NCBI RefSeq assembly: GCF_000015265.1
Contig: NC_008697.1
Location: 124,001 to 188,000 of the forward strand
Length of the DNA stretch: 64,000 bases
From: Nocardioides sp. JS614
Lineage (GTDB): Bacteria; Actinomycetota; Actinomycetes; Propionibacteriales; Nocardioidaceae
Direction of reading: 5' to 3'
The notes beneath the pieces are model-generated. The model had not been told where the DNA came from, searched no databases, and saw nothing but the letters and a program-made list of their open reading frames with translations. A program made the translations under genes and the position numbers. Shown piece after piece: positions 1 through 8,772 of this stretch (its first letter is position 1; the number at the start of each line of letters is the position of its first letter).

Positions 1-762
1 GACCTCGCCGGCGAGGTCGCGGCCGAACGCGACTTCTGGATGCTCACCCCGCACGGTCTCGACCCCGGCTACGCCCGCTTCCCCGAGGGCCTGGACCCGG
101 CCGACCTGCTCGCCCAACGCGGCCCCGCGGCCCTCACTGCATCGCTGGCCAGCGGCCAGACGCTGGGTGACCAACTGCTCTCCGAGCGGCTCGACAACCT
201 CGCGCCCGAGCAGGCCCGCGTGGCCGCGATGCGAGTCCTTGCCGCCCGGCCCAGCCGCGCCTGGGCGCCGGGCACCAACCTGGTGCGCGCCCGACTGAAG
301 CTCTCCCAACTGCAGTCGCGGCGGGACCTGCGCGACGCCATCAAGGCGTGGGACGCCGACCCCCGCAGGGCCGCCCGGGCCGAGCTGAACAGCAGCAGCG
401 AGGTCCGCGCCCGCCTTGAGGCCGCGGCCGCGAAGTCGCCGGCGGAACGCTGGGCCCCGCTGGCCCGCGAGGTCGACCCGCGCCTGGCGGAGCAGGACGA
501 CTGGCCCGCCACCGCCGCGATGCTGCAACAGGCCCACGAGCAAGGCCACGACGTCAGCGCCGCTACCCGCGCCCTGGTCGCAGCAGCACCCCTGGGCGAC
601 GCCCCCGCCCGCGAACTGCGCTACCGGCTGGTTCGGCAGGTTGGATTCGGCGAACACGACGCCGAATCCACCGACCGTGACGCCCCGAAGCGCCGGCGCG
701 ACGCGGGTACTGGACATGAGCTCGGCTCTTCGAACCCAGTGCACCGCAGCCGCCGCCGGTAG
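1..762 (+). CDS. Toprim/primase-like protein, C-terminal part (5' end outside window)
   Basis: The reading frame is open from base 1, so the gene begins upstream of the window. The visible part starts in a segment resembling the end of a DnaG-type Toprim domain (GLDPADLLAQRGPAAL, like the DPDEF...GPEAF stretch of primases). An Ala/Arg-rich helical region and a basic, low-complexity tail follow. Proteins of this kind accompany relaxases and replication genes on actinobacterial plasmids and integrative elements. The upstream catalytic acidic residues are not visible, so primase activity is inferred from family resemblance only. It points to a mobile-element context at the left edge of the island. 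Confidence 0.6.
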   Translation, partial: DLAGEVAAERDFWMLTPHGLDPGYARFPEGLDPADLLAQRGPAALTASLASGQTLGDQLLSERLDNLAPEQARVAAMRVLAARPSRAWAPGTNLVRARLKLSQLQSRRDLRDAIKAWDADPRRAARAELNSSSEVRARLEAAAAKSPAERWAPLAREVDPRLAEQDDWPATAAMLQQAHEQGHDVSAATRALVAAAPLGDAPARELRYRLVRQVGFGEHDAESTDRDAPKRRRDAGTGHELGSSNPVHRSRRR

Positions 763-925
763 GCCTGGGCACAGGTTGAGACCTACAACGAGAGGGCTGT
801 CGGACACTCAACGCGAGGTACCCGCGTGCAGACCTGCCACATTGCGGCCCACTGTGGGGCAGCGTCATGGCGCTCAAACGGGCGGGCTCCTTGTCCAGAG
901 GTCTTCAAAGCGCCGGACTGGGCCG

Positions 926-3316
926 CTACGGCTGACGGCTTGAAGGGATTACGGACAGAGGCGCGAGGCCTGTGCGACGAGCCCACGCGTTCGCGGGGAA
1001 TGTTCGTGGGACGACGAACTGCGGCGCTTCAAAGGGCGCGAGGTCGGGCAGGGGGTAAGTCCAGGCTTCAACCTGCACGAGGGCATTGATGGACGGTCCT
1101 GCGGCTAGGCGTGACGTCGGCCGATCGGCTGTCAGAACATTTGGGTTGCCGTGACTCTCGATTGGCCCGGTGTCGGAGACCGAAGGGAAGTACCAAGCCC
1201 CGGTGGGGAGCTGAACCACTCCCGCCTCGAGACCCTCGTCTACCCATGCTGCGGCGAGACAGGCGCCGCGATCATTGAAGACTCGCACGATCATTCCGTT
1301 CTCAATGGATCGTTCTGCCGCGTCTTGAATACTCAACCTGATCCGCTCGCGCCCTTCTACTTTTGCGTCGACGCTCACAACGCCCTGGTCGTACTGGCTG
1401 TGTAGTCGATGCGCCGGCTGGTTGGAGCTCAGATAGAGGGGGAAGCGGGCCGCGATGTCCGCTCCTGGCCATTCCAGAGGCTCCAGCCACATGGGGTGGC
1501 CTGGGCAGTCGGCGTAGCCGAACCCGTCGATGGTCGAGGAGAAGATCTCGATGCGTCCCGAGGGTGTGTCGAGGGGGTTGGCATCCGGATCACGGCGTAG
1601 CGCCTCGCCGAGTCGTTCACGTTGCCCGGCGCGGTCGAATGGAACCTCGAGCCACCCCTGATCCCAGAACTCGTCGAAGGACGGAATGGTCTTTCCACCG
1701 AGGGCAGGGCTGTGCTCGAGTTGCTTATACAGGTAACGGAGCCACTCGGCCTCGTTGCGACCCTCGGTGTACTCGTCGGCGATCCCGACCGCACGCGCGA
1801 TCTGGGTCAGGATCGCGTAGTCCGACTGGGCCTCGCCCAGTGGCTCTGACATTTGCTTCATTGCGATCAGGTGGGGGTCGAGGTGTGCGCAGCCAAGGTC
1901 ATTGCGTTCCAGAGCGGTCGTCGCGGGCAACACGATGTCGGCATGGCGTGCGTGGGCGTTCCAGAAGACTTCGTGGGCGATCACAGTCTCGGGTTTCTGC
2001 CACGCCTTGATGAGCCGGTTGAGATCCTGGTGGTGGTGGAACGGGTTGCCGCCTGCCCACCAGACAAGTCTGATGTCGGGAAACGTGAGTTCCCGACCGT
2101 TGTACTGGTGATGGCCGCCGGGGTTCAACAACATGTCAGCCATCCGGGCTACGGGAATGAAGGTCTTCACCGCGTTGAGTCCCTGAGGCAAGTGGGGCCA
2201 TGCCGTTGGCGTTTCGTCGTTTCCCACGGGGCTCAGGCTCGCGTATCCGAAGCCGATCCCACGTCCGGGAAGACCAATCTGCCCTAACAGGGCCGCAAGG
2301 ACGACGGCCATCCACCAGGTCTGTTCCCCGTGCTCTTGTCTCTGCAAGGACATGGCGGCCGTGATGAGTGTCCGCGATCGCGCCATGTCGCGGGCAAGTG
2401 CGCGGATCGACCCAGCACTACATCCGCACACACCACTGGCCCACGCCGCGTCCTTGGGGATGCCATCGGAAACGCCCATCAGGTAGGGCAAGAACTCGTC
2501 AAACCCAACCGTGCAACGGGCGACGAACTGCTCGTCGAACAGTCCTTCCACGATGATCGTGTGAGCGAGCGCGAGCATCAGCGGCACGTCGGTGCACGGG
2601 CGCACAGCGAAGTGGGTCATCTTGTCGAGCGGCGGTGCGTCGTCGCGTGTGAAACTGACATTGACGAAGCGAACGCCCGCATCCGAGATCGACTTGACCG
2701 CGCTCGACGCCAGGTGCCGTACCGGACCGCCCGCGCCCACTTGTCGGTTCTTCATCGACATGCCACCGAACGCGACCACGAGCTCTGCGTTCTCCGCCAT
2801 GTCCTTCCAACTCGGTTGCATCCCGTTGTACATCATGTCCTGAGGGTCGAGCCCGAGCACGTGCGGGAGGATCACTTCACCTGCCGCAACCGAGTACGTG
2901 TTGACCGAGCTGGTGTACCCGCCAGCACAGTTCAGGAATCTGTGCAGTTGGCCCTGTGCGTGGTGGAAGCGGCCAGCACTGCTCCAGCCGTACGAACCAC
3001 CAAAGATCGCCTCGCTGCCGAATGCCTTGGTCACACGCGTGAGCTCGCCCGACACAAGTTCCACCGCGAGCTCCCAAGGCACCTCGACGAAAGGTTCCTT
3101 GCCGCGTACCCCAGCGCCGGGTCCGTACTTCAGGTAGCCCTGGCGTACCGCTGGCCGAAGGATCCTGGCTTGGGAATTCCACGCCCCAGCCATAGACCTC
3201 CCCAGTGACGACGGATCTGGGTCATTCTCGAATGGCAATGCCTCGGTGGCCCCACCGGGGACGTGCCGCATCCGGTATGCGCCCCAATGAGTGAGTGTCA
3301 GCGGAAAGGTCGTCAT
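926..3316 (-). CDS. Molybdopterin oxidoreductase, DMSO/biotin-sulfoxide reductase (BisC/TorA) type
   Basis: A 796-residue protein of the DMSO reductase family that binds bis-MGD molybdenum. There are no N-terminal FeS cysteines, and the motif YGWSSAGRFHHA (residues about 109-120) places a serine (about Ser113) where this subfamily ligates Mo. The later GGNPFHHHQD and the C-terminal nucleotide-binding domain fit. No signal peptide is visible, so it is probably cytoplasmic and closer to BisC (S- or N-oxide reduction) than to periplasmic TorA. I chose ATG 3316 (GAGGGACCGGT ribosome site) over an in-frame start 14 codons upstream. The substrate is unknown; its place beside a CoM/epoxide island and the decayed relative at 28.26 kb suggest a link to that metabolism (inference). 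Confidence 0.88.
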   Translation of the reverse strand: MTTFPLTLTHWGAYRMRHVPGGATEALPFENDPDPSSLGRSMAGAWNSQARILRPAVRQGYLKYGPGAGVRGKEPFVEVPWELAVELVSGELTRVTKAFGSEAIFGGSYGWSSAGRFHHAQGQLHRFLNCAGGYTSSVNTYSVAAGEVILPHVLGLDPQDMMYNGMQPSWKDMAENAELVVAFGGMSMKNRQVGAGGPVRHLASSAVKSISDAGVRFVNVSFTRDDAPPLDKMTHFAVRPCTDVPLMLALAHTIIVEGLFDEQFVARCTVGFDEFLPYLMGVSDGIPKDAAWASGVCGCSAGSIRALARDMARSRTLITAAMSLQRQEHGEQTWWMAVVLAALLGQIGLPGRGIGFGYASLSPVGNDETPTAWPHLPQGLNAVKTFIPVARMADMLLNPGGHHQYNGRELTFPDIRLVWWAGGNPFHHHQDLNRLIKAWQKPETVIAHEVFWNAHARHADIVLPATTALERNDLGCAHLDPHLIAMKQMSEPLGEAQSDYAILTQIARAVGIADEYTEGRNEAEWLRYLYKQLEHSPALGGKTIPSFDEFWDQGWLEVPFDRAGQRERLGEALRRDPDANPLDTPSGRIEIFSSTIDGFGYADCPGHPMWLEPLEWPGADIAARFPLYLSSNQPAHRLHSQYDQGVVSVDAKVEGRERIRLSIQDAAERSIENGMIVRVFNDRGACLAAAWVDEGLEAGVVQLPTGAWYFPSVSDTGPIESHGNPNVLTADRPTSRLAAGPSINALVQVEAWTYPLPDLAPFEAPQFVVPRTFPANAWARRTGLAPLSVIPSSRQP

Positions 3317-3490
3317 ACCGGTCCCTCTCTGTTCCGCGGCCAGTGGCTTGGGAAGCACGTGGGGTTGTCAGCGAGTCGTCGAGCTGGGCACGTCACCAGG
3401 GCGGTGTGACGCCTTGGGTTCCGTTCCTCCAGCATTCGCTGAGCGCTTCATGCGCTTCGTTCATCCGGACCTGTAGCCGGAGCCACCAGG

Positions 3491-3763
3491 TCATGGTCGG
3501 AAGGCCGTAGCGGCGACTGACCGACTAGAGGCGTGACAGCTCAAGGCAGCAGACGGGTAGAACGGGATCTCCCAGAAGAGTTCCCGCTCGTGTGCTGGCT
3601 CGCCCCACGCCATCTGTCGACAGCCGGTTTGGCGAGTATGATGCGTCCCAACGGGAGCCCAGGTCGCCTCGTGAACATGGTTGCGCGACCAAGGGCCCTG
3701 TCGTGAGGTGACCAGCCATCTGGCGAGTGCCTTTGGGCGGCCATCCCGGGTGCTTTCTGGCAT
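3491..3763 (-). CDS. Small conserved protein (WLVTSR family), unknown function
   Basis: A 90-residue protein preceded by a strong AAGGAGGG site 7-8 bases before ATG 3763. I do not recognise a named family. It aligns co-linearly with a second copy in this window (53990-54418): WLVTSR at residues 16-21, WAP.G..H.RQ.G near 36-47, a LFW..PF block near 62-68, and a cysteine at 76. Conservation of spacing and Trp/Cys positions between two diverged copies argues that it is a real gene. It lies beyond the membrane-protein end of the left arm. Its orientation relative to that arm differs from the right copy, so it was probably not carried in the same operon. Confidence 0.6.
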   Translation of the reverse strand: MPESTRDGRPKALARWLVTSRQGPWSRNHVHEATWAPVGTHHTRQTGCRQMAWGEPAHERELFWEIPFYPSAALSCHASSRSVAATAFRP

Positions 3764-3961
3764 TGTTCCCACCCTCCTTCTGGCGCCGTTCACTCCTGAG
3801 GTTAGGTCGAGCCTCACCCCTGCTCACCGTCCCCCGAGGACGAAAAGCGCACGAGAATTTCGACGGCACTCGAAAACTGAACTGTTTGGGCGGTAAAAGT
3901 AGAGGCACTCAGCGATTGGAGAGTCATCACTTTTGGTGTCATTTGGAGGACTGGGCGCTGA

Positions 3962-4144
3962 TCAGGAGACTGGCTGCTGAGGGGGTAGCGTGATGTCATG
4001 GCTGCCTGCGTGTCGCCCTTGGTAATGCATCACAACGTCGCGAACTCGCATACCGCACACGGGGCACCGCTTGGCCGATCCGGGCAGTGGAATTTCGATC
4101 ACTCGCGCAGCCGTCGCGAACCCGCGAAGGAAGAGCCCGAGCAT
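3962..4144 (-). CDS. Small zinc-finger-like protein
   Basis: A possible 60-residue protein starting two bases after the stop of the upstream gene (TGA-C-ATG), which suggests translational coupling. The middle holds KRCPVCGMRVRDVVMHYQGR followed by H, a Cys-x2-Cys ... His-x4-His arrangement like a C2H2 zinc finger. The N-terminal half is hydrophobic/basic. No function is known. A longer in-frame start at 4198 would overlap the previous gene. It is plausible as the last gene of the left minus-strand transcript; no counterpart is seen in the right arm. Confidence 0.4.
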   Translation of the reverse strand: MLGLFLRGFATAARVIEIPLPGSAKRCPVCGMRVRDVVMHYQGRHAGSHDITLPPQQPVS

Positions 4145-4145
4145 G

Positions 4146-4472
4146 TCATCGCCCCCGATCTTCGTTGGCTCTTCGCAGGGGCTGCAGAGGGTGGACACCG
4201 CCTACAGAATGCGCAAGCACGTGGAAGGAGGCGAGATCAAACAACTCGCAATCACGGCGGACTAGCTCTCGGGTCGCATCGTTCAGATCAGGAACGAGTC
4301 TTCGACACAGCTCGGCGAACCCGATCGCCGCCTCGAAACGCGCGCGCAAGGCACTAAGCACGTAGTCCGGCTCAAGTGTCGAGAACTCCTGTTCGCCTAG
4401 GCGCCCGTCAGTCCGTTGGGTCGTTTGGAGACACGTCAGCCAGCCGGAGATCAGACCTTTCTGAGACCGCAT
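4146..4472 (-). CDS. Hypothetical protein
   Basis: A possible 108-residue protein, mixed helical, containing one Trp (WLTCLQ) and a C-terminal part around CELFDLASFHVLAHSVGG. ATG 4472 has an AGGA at suitable spacing. The frame continues upstream without a stop through the end of the DUF1097-type gene, but that extension is clearly a shadow. No family recognised. It follows the membrane protein on the same strand by about 115 bp and is coupled to the small zinc-finger-like gene. Low confidence that it is translated. Confidence 0.35.
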   Translation of the reverse strand: MRSQKGLISGWLTCLQTTQRTDGRLGEQEFSTLEPDYVLSALRARFEAAIGFAELCRRLVPDLNDATRELVRRDCELFDLASFHVLAHSVGGVHPLQPLRRANEDRGR

Positions 4473-4587
4473 ATGTGTCCTGATGTCATCGAGTGAGGCG
4501 AAACGAGTTCGCTCGATCTGGTTGACGCCGGGGCTTGTCCCCCGTCCCGGAAGAGTGCGGAGCGAGGGACAATCCCTGCCGATCTCT

Positions 4588-5268
4588 TCAGGCGTCGACC
4601 GTCTCTGCTGCCGGCTTTCCGGCCAGGAACCCAAGAGCTCCAGCCAGCCTGACCGACGCAACGCCGAGCAGGCTTCCGCACACGAGCGACACGAGCGACG
4701 AGATGTACACCCATTCGACTGGAGTGGAGAACACGCCACCGAAGGCTCCCGTGCCCGCCGTTTCCGGCTTTCCCAAAGCAGCAATTGAGTTGCCCACCCC
4801 GCCGCCGTTGACGGCCCAGCCGTCGAGGCCAGTCGCGAACCACCAGAAGACCACCGCGGCAAACGCGACAAACACGCCGGGAACGTAATACCCATCGCCC
4901 GTCACCGTCAGCATGACCGCAGCGAACACCAGGACGCCGATCACGAGCGCGATGCTCCAGAAGTCAGGTAGTTCTGCCAATTTGGGTGAAATCAGCATCA
5001 GGAGGAGTGCCGCGGTGGCGCCGACAATCGAACTGACAACCGTCTTGGCCAAGGCGGCAGAGTCCGCTCCGGCCGCGAAGAACACTGCCCACGCAATGAA
5101 CGCCGCCGGAGTGATCAACTGCAGGTTGCTCGGCAGTTCGAGGCCGACACCCAGATCTCCACTCGTCACCCAGTGAAAAGTGAAGTTCAGCGAGACCTCC
5201 ACCCAAGCGAACGCGAGCAGGGCAATGGCCAGGCTGAGGGGCAGCGCGCCCCTGATGCGTTGGAGCAT
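4588..5268 (-). CDS. DUF1097-type integral membrane protein
   Basis: A 226-residue very hydrophobic protein with about six predicted membrane segments: residues 11-28, 50-68, 73-95, 105-123, 127-146 and 193-212. The glycine-rich loop GTGAFGGV precedes the last helix. It resembles the DUF1097 (YcdZ-like) family, whose function is not established. It closes the left minus-strand array, and a close homologue closes the right arm (53350-54033). Both copies start after the same AACAAAGGAA ribosome site. Co-inheritance with the CoM/epoxide genes suggests a membrane role in this metabolism, such as substrate or product transport (inference). Confidence 0.75.
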   Translation of the reverse strand: MLQRIRGALPLSLAIALLAFAWVEVSLNFTFHWVTSGDLGVGLELPSNLQLITPAAFIAWAVFFAAGADSAALAKTVVSSIVGATAALLLMLISPKLAELPDFWSIALVIGVLVFAAVMLTVTGDGYYVPGVFVAFAAVVFWWFATGLDGWAVNGGGVGNSIAALGKPETAGTGAFGGVFSTPVEWVYISSLVSLVCGSLLGVASVRLAGALGFLAGKPAAETVDA

Positions 5269-5395
5269 GATGTATTTCCTTTGTTCGAGCTGTTGGCCAG
5301 TTAGCCCACAGCAGGAGGGTCTTCCAGGCGAGTCGCATCGAGAGACGGCGCGCTCGAGTTGAGCCGTTCGGCGGGGTTGGGCATGGACAAGCCGG

Positions 5396-5530
5396 TCATG
5401 TCAACGCCTTCGCTTTGACGAGACGTCGGCGCTTCACCGTGAATCCGGGCGGCAAGGTGCCTTCTTTCAGCATGCGAATTGGGCAGCGCCTGCACTTGGG
5501 CTTGGAGGTGCAGCACTTTGACTTCGGCAT
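5396..5530 (-). CDS. 44-aa cysteine-rich basic protein
   Basis: Begins MPKSKCCTSKPKCRRCP, giving five cysteines in the first 16 residues (CC...C..C), followed by a Lys/Arg-rich tail. The start ATG shares its A with the stop of the upstream gene (TGATG), a hallmark of translational coupling. The clustered cysteines suggest a metal- or cluster-binding miniprotein. It sits in the monooxygenase operon downstream of the reductase gene. No counterpart occurs in the right arm, which also lacks the monooxygenase. A role linked to the diiron or FeS proteins of EtnABCD is inference only. Confidence 0.65.
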   Translation of the reverse strand: MPKSKCCTSKPKCRRCPIRMLKEGTLPPGFTVKRRRLVKAKALT

Positions 5531-6021
5531 CACGCGCTTAGCCACGGCACGTCACCCTCCTCGGCCACGGCCAGCTCACCCTTCGCCGGCGCCAACGTGA
5601 CAATCCCGTGGACCCCACTCGCGACCAGGGCGAGGCCGGCGGAATTGGAGACATCCAGCCTTTTCGGTCCCGTTGGGGTCGTGGCCACACACGTGCAAAT
5701 TGACTGATCGTCGTGGAACTCGAACCGGACGGCGAGCGGTCGACATCGATCCGGGATCACGCCTGTCATCACTTTGGGGTGAGGGACGGCCGGAATGAGG
5801 ACTTTCGTGAACCGCACGTGCCGCCCGTCGTACGACGAGACATCGAGTTCAGTGCGGCCCGGGCCGCACGCCCGGACGTGAGTGATTACGCGCACCGGGC
5901 CCAGCGGTCCATCAGCCGACGGGCGAGGATCCGCTGACTCGGGATCCCCTTGGGCGCCAGGTTGCGGAGCGGCAGGCGCCTTGGCGCGCAAAGGCGCTGC
6001 GGTGAACGATGCTGTGGTCAC
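5530..6021 (-). CDS. Conserved-looking hypothetical protein of the monooxygenase operon
   Basis: A 163-residue protein starting at GTG 6021 behind GGAGGGACCAA. The first 45 residues are Ala/Pro-rich and probably disordered. The rest looks like a compact beta-rich domain (VRVITHVRACGPGRTELDV ... RFEFHDDQSICTC). I do not recognise a family. It follows etnD by 100 bp and is coupled to the cysteine-rich miniprotein. Absence from the right arm, which has lost etnABCD, suggests it belongs functionally with the monooxygenase. Confidence 0.55.
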   Translation of the reverse strand: MTTASFTAAPLRAKAPAAPQPGAQGDPESADPRPSADGPLGPVRVITHVRACGPGRTELDVSSYDGRHVRFTKVLIPAVPHPKVMTGVIPDRCRPLAVRFEFHDDQSICTCVATTPTGPKRLDVSNSAGLALVASGVHGIVTLAPAKGELAVAEEGDVPWLSA

Positions 6022-6120
6022 TTGGTCCCTCCACGGTGGGTGAGATGTCGGAGCTTCTCGTGCGCTGGCTTACCTGTGCGGCACGGGGTTTGCCGGGTGG
6101 ATACGACACGGCTTGCGCCC

Positions 6121-7161
6121 TCAGCCGGAGGGCACGAACCGATCGAAGTGGATATGGCGCGGCTTGCAGCCACTCGATTCCAGAACCTCCACGGCGGCAT
6201 CGATCATGGGAGGGGGGCCGCAAAGGTAGGCCTCGCGACCAACCGTTGAGGGAAGGTGTCGCGCAAGCACCTCGGTGATCAGCCCCGTCTCGCCCTCCCA
6301 TGCCGCACCGTCGGCACCCGCATCACTCAGAGCGGGGATGAACGTGAACCAGTCATGCTGGCGAGCGAGCTGCCCCAGTTCCTCGACGAGGAAGAGATCG
6401 CCCGCGGTACGTGCGCCGTAGAAGAACGTGACTTCGCGACGGTTTCCCGTGGCCACGAGCTCCCGCAGGATCCCCAGGATCGGAGCCATGCCGGATCCAC
6501 CTGCGATCATGATCATCGGACGGTGGGACAGCTGGACGCCGAACTGTCCGAGCGGGCCGCGAAGCTGGACCTGGTCTCCGAGTGAGAGCCGCTGGTCCAG
6601 TACCGAGGAGAAACAGCCACCGGGCAGCACCTTGACAATGAGGTCCACACGGTCGCTCTCAGTGGGCGAGTTGGCCATCGAGAAGGAGCGCCATTGGTCT
6701 GGCATTCCGGGGACGCCGACCTCGACGTATTGCCCAGCGACAAAGGGCATCGTTTCAGGCTCGTTGAGCCGAAGTCCGAGCCAGCGGATGTCATGGGTGA
6801 GCGCATCGATCCGATCAACGGTGGCGGCAAATTCCTGGATGTGCTGACCGGCCTGGTACTGCTCTTCGGTGAGGTCGTCCATCGTCTCGGAGACGTCCAC
6901 GACCAGATGACCGGATTCGGCGAAGGTCGAGCAAAGCAGCACCACTCCGGCGTTCCGGTCCGCGTCACTCAGAGCGAACGAGGTGCTATCGCCGAGTCGG
7001 TAGTCGCCGTCCACGACCTCTGCGCGACAGGTGCTGCATCCGCCGTGCTTACACCCGTACTTGACGTATCGGCCCTGTCTGAGGACGGCTTGGAGGATCG
7101 ACTCCTCGGGTTCGACGTCGAGAGTCTCGTCGAACGGCAAGATTGTGACTTTATTTTCCAT
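6121..7161 (-). CDS. etnD: Alkene monooxygenase reductase component (EtnD)
   Basis: A 346-residue NADH:acceptor reductase of soluble diiron monooxygenases. The N-terminal plant-type [2Fe-2S] domain has Cys37, Cys42, Cys45 and Cys77 (GCKHGGCSTC ... LLCSTF). A FAD-binding barrel (RSFSMANSP) and an NAD-binding domain (GGSGMAPILGILREL; YLCGPPPMIDAA) follow. It passes electrons from NAD(P)H to the EtnAC hydroxylase. It is fourth in the gene order A-B-C-D. ATG 7161 is chosen because it gives the normal ferredoxin N-terminus; an in-frame TTG at 7188 would add nine residues. Only one copy exists in the window. Confidence 0.93.
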   Translation of the reverse strand: MENKVTILPFDETLDVEPEESILQAVLRQGRYVKYGCKHGGCSTCRAEVVDGDYRLGDSTSFALSDADRNAGVVLLCSTFAESGHLVVDVSETMDDLTEEQYQAGQHIQEFAATVDRIDALTHDIRWLGLRLNEPETMPFVAGQYVEVGVPGMPDQWRSFSMANSPTESDRVDLIVKVLPGGCFSSVLDQRLSLGDQVQLRGPLGQFGVQLSHRPMIMIAGGSGMAPILGILRELVATGNRREVTFFYGARTAGDLFLVEELGQLARQHDWFTFIPALSDAGADGAAWEGETGLITEVLARHLPSTVGREAYLCGPPPMIDAAVEVLESSGCKPRHIHFDRFVPSG

Positions 7162-7249
7162 GGAGCGTTCGCCATTCTTTGTCGACAAGTTCAGAAGGTC
7201 TGCGCTGCCGTCGGGTCGGGAGCCCCAAGCTCCCGACCCGACGGTGATC

Positions 7250-8755
7250 TCAAACCCTCAGCGGGTCCTTGATCTCGTACTTGAGAGCGCGGATGTCGTC
7301 GATGGTCCACATCCGGTCGGCGTTGAGATGGGGCTGTCCCATCAGCGTCTTACCGTCCGGCCGCACGTAGCCGAGGGCCAAGATGACGTCTGCGAGGTCC
7401 ATCCCGTCGAACCGCTCCCACCAGTTGGCGCAGCCGGTGTAGATCGTCGGGTTGAGCTTGAAGATCCAGTCACAACCCTCACTGCAAACCGCGTAGCGCT
7501 TCCCTTCGTGATCGAAGATCCGGGTCTCCGGCGCGTCGATGCGCGGCATCACACAGGGCACGTGGCACACCTGGCAGAACGGCGGAAGAGCCGGCAGCTC
7601 CTGCATCAGCAGCCGCCCCGATGAGGGGTCACTCATCTCCCGGTAGGCGTCCCAGAGGCCGCCGTATCGTGCGGTCCAACCCGGGTAGTGGTTCTCAAAC
7701 CACTCGTAGTCCGCCGGACCCATCGGGTCGATGCGCCAGAAGTTCAGGGGCCAGATGGCGGCCAACGCGATGGCGACGGAATGGTGCATGTCCTCGACGA
7801 ACCGCGCTACGTCGGGCAGTCGCTCCGGCGGCTTCAGCCCGTACGGGGCCAGGCGGTTCATGTACGAGCCGACGAAGTCGTCGACGACCCACTCCTCCCA
7901 GACGTCCTTGTAGGCCCACGGCCGGTTGACTGCGTAGTACTCGGAAACAACGCCGACGAGTGTGTCCATCGACATGTGCTGGTGCCAGAAATGCCGCTCC
8001 AGCGATTCCTGCAGGAAGGGGACGTTTTCTGTCGACTCCAGGCAGGCCATCAGCGTGGCGTAGCCGTTGGCCATGTGACGCGATTCGTCCGACTGGATCG
8101 ACAGGAAGGTGGTGGGCATGGCGTGGTCGCCATTCACCATCGCGACCTGCGGCAGCGCCACCACCAGTGGATTGGTGTACGCCGTCTCCAGGACAACACC
8201 GAGGCACATCGCGACCTCGATCGGGTCGCCGGTGTTGAAGGGCTGGAACGACGCCCGGGCCAGCGTTCCGATCGGGTGGTTGCCGAGCGCGATCTGCCCG
8301 ATGTCGAAGCCGGCGGGGTCGTGGTAGTTCTTCAGGTAGTACTTCCGCAGATTGATCTCGAGCTGGGCGTGACGAACCTCGTCCAGCATCTGACCTGCAT
8401 AGCCCTGCCGTAGCTCCTGGTTCTTCACGGATGAGATCAGGAAGCCCGCGCCACAGACCGCTTGGTATTCCGCATCGGTGAGCGCGGGTACGGCGAACTT
8501 CATCGCCTCCATGAAGCGCGGTTCGGCAAGGTTGGCGTTGCGATAACGCACGTTGGAATCCAGTGCGCCGTAGACCCGGTTGTCCTTCTCATTCTCCATC
8601 GCGGCATAGCCACGCATCATCACCCGGAACGGGTCCTTGCCCTTGGGGGGGATGATGTAGCGGGAGGGGAACTTGGGGTCGGGCTTGGCGTAGTCGAACC
8701 CCCAGTCGTAGCGCTTGCTCTTCTCGTGGACGGTTTCAAGCTTGGGTGCCACCAT
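7250..8755 (-). CDS. etnC: Alkene monooxygenase hydroxylase large (alpha) subunit (EtnC)
   Basis: A 501-residue catalytic subunit of a soluble diiron monooxygenase. The carboxylate-bridged iron site is readable: Glu96 (DAEYQAV), Glu126-x2-His129 (DEVRHAQ), Glu190 (VVLETAY) and Glu224-x2-His227 (DESRHMA). Spacing and sequence fit the alkene/ethene monooxygenase group rather than methane or toluene enzymes. It inserts one oxygen atom into a short alkene to give an epoxide. ATG 8755 follows AAGGAGACGAAG. It lies 17 bp behind the coupling-protein gene and 88 bp ahead of the reductase. The right arm has no copy. Confidence 0.95.
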   Translation of the reverse strand: MVAPKLETVHEKSKRYDWGFDYAKPDPKFPSRYIIPPKGKDPFRVMMRGYAAMENEKDNRVYGALDSNVRYRNANLAEPRFMEAMKFAVPALTDAEYQAVCGAGFLISSVKNQELRQGYAGQMLDEVRHAQLEINLRKYYLKNYHDPAGFDIGQIALGNHPIGTLARASFQPFNTGDPIEVAMCLGVVLETAYTNPLVVALPQVAMVNGDHAMPTTFLSIQSDESRHMANGYATLMACLESTENVPFLQESLERHFWHQHMSMDTLVGVVSEYYAVNRPWAYKDVWEEWVVDDFVGSYMNRLAPYGLKPPERLPDVARFVEDMHHSVAIALAAIWPLNFWRIDPMGPADYEWFENHYPGWTARYGGLWDAYREMSDPSSGRLLMQELPALPPFCQVCHVPCVMPRIDAPETRIFDHEGKRYAVCSEGCDWIFKLNPTIYTGCANWWERFDGMDLADVILALGYVRPDGKTLMGQPHLNADRMWTIDDIRALKYEIKDPLRV

Positions 8756-8772
8756 CTTCGTCTCCTTCGTGC

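Noticed and set aside
4146..4895. A 249-codon minus-strand frame overlapping the DUF1097 gene
   Set aside because: Its first half is a shadow of the membrane protein in another frame; only the part after 4472 could be a separate gene.
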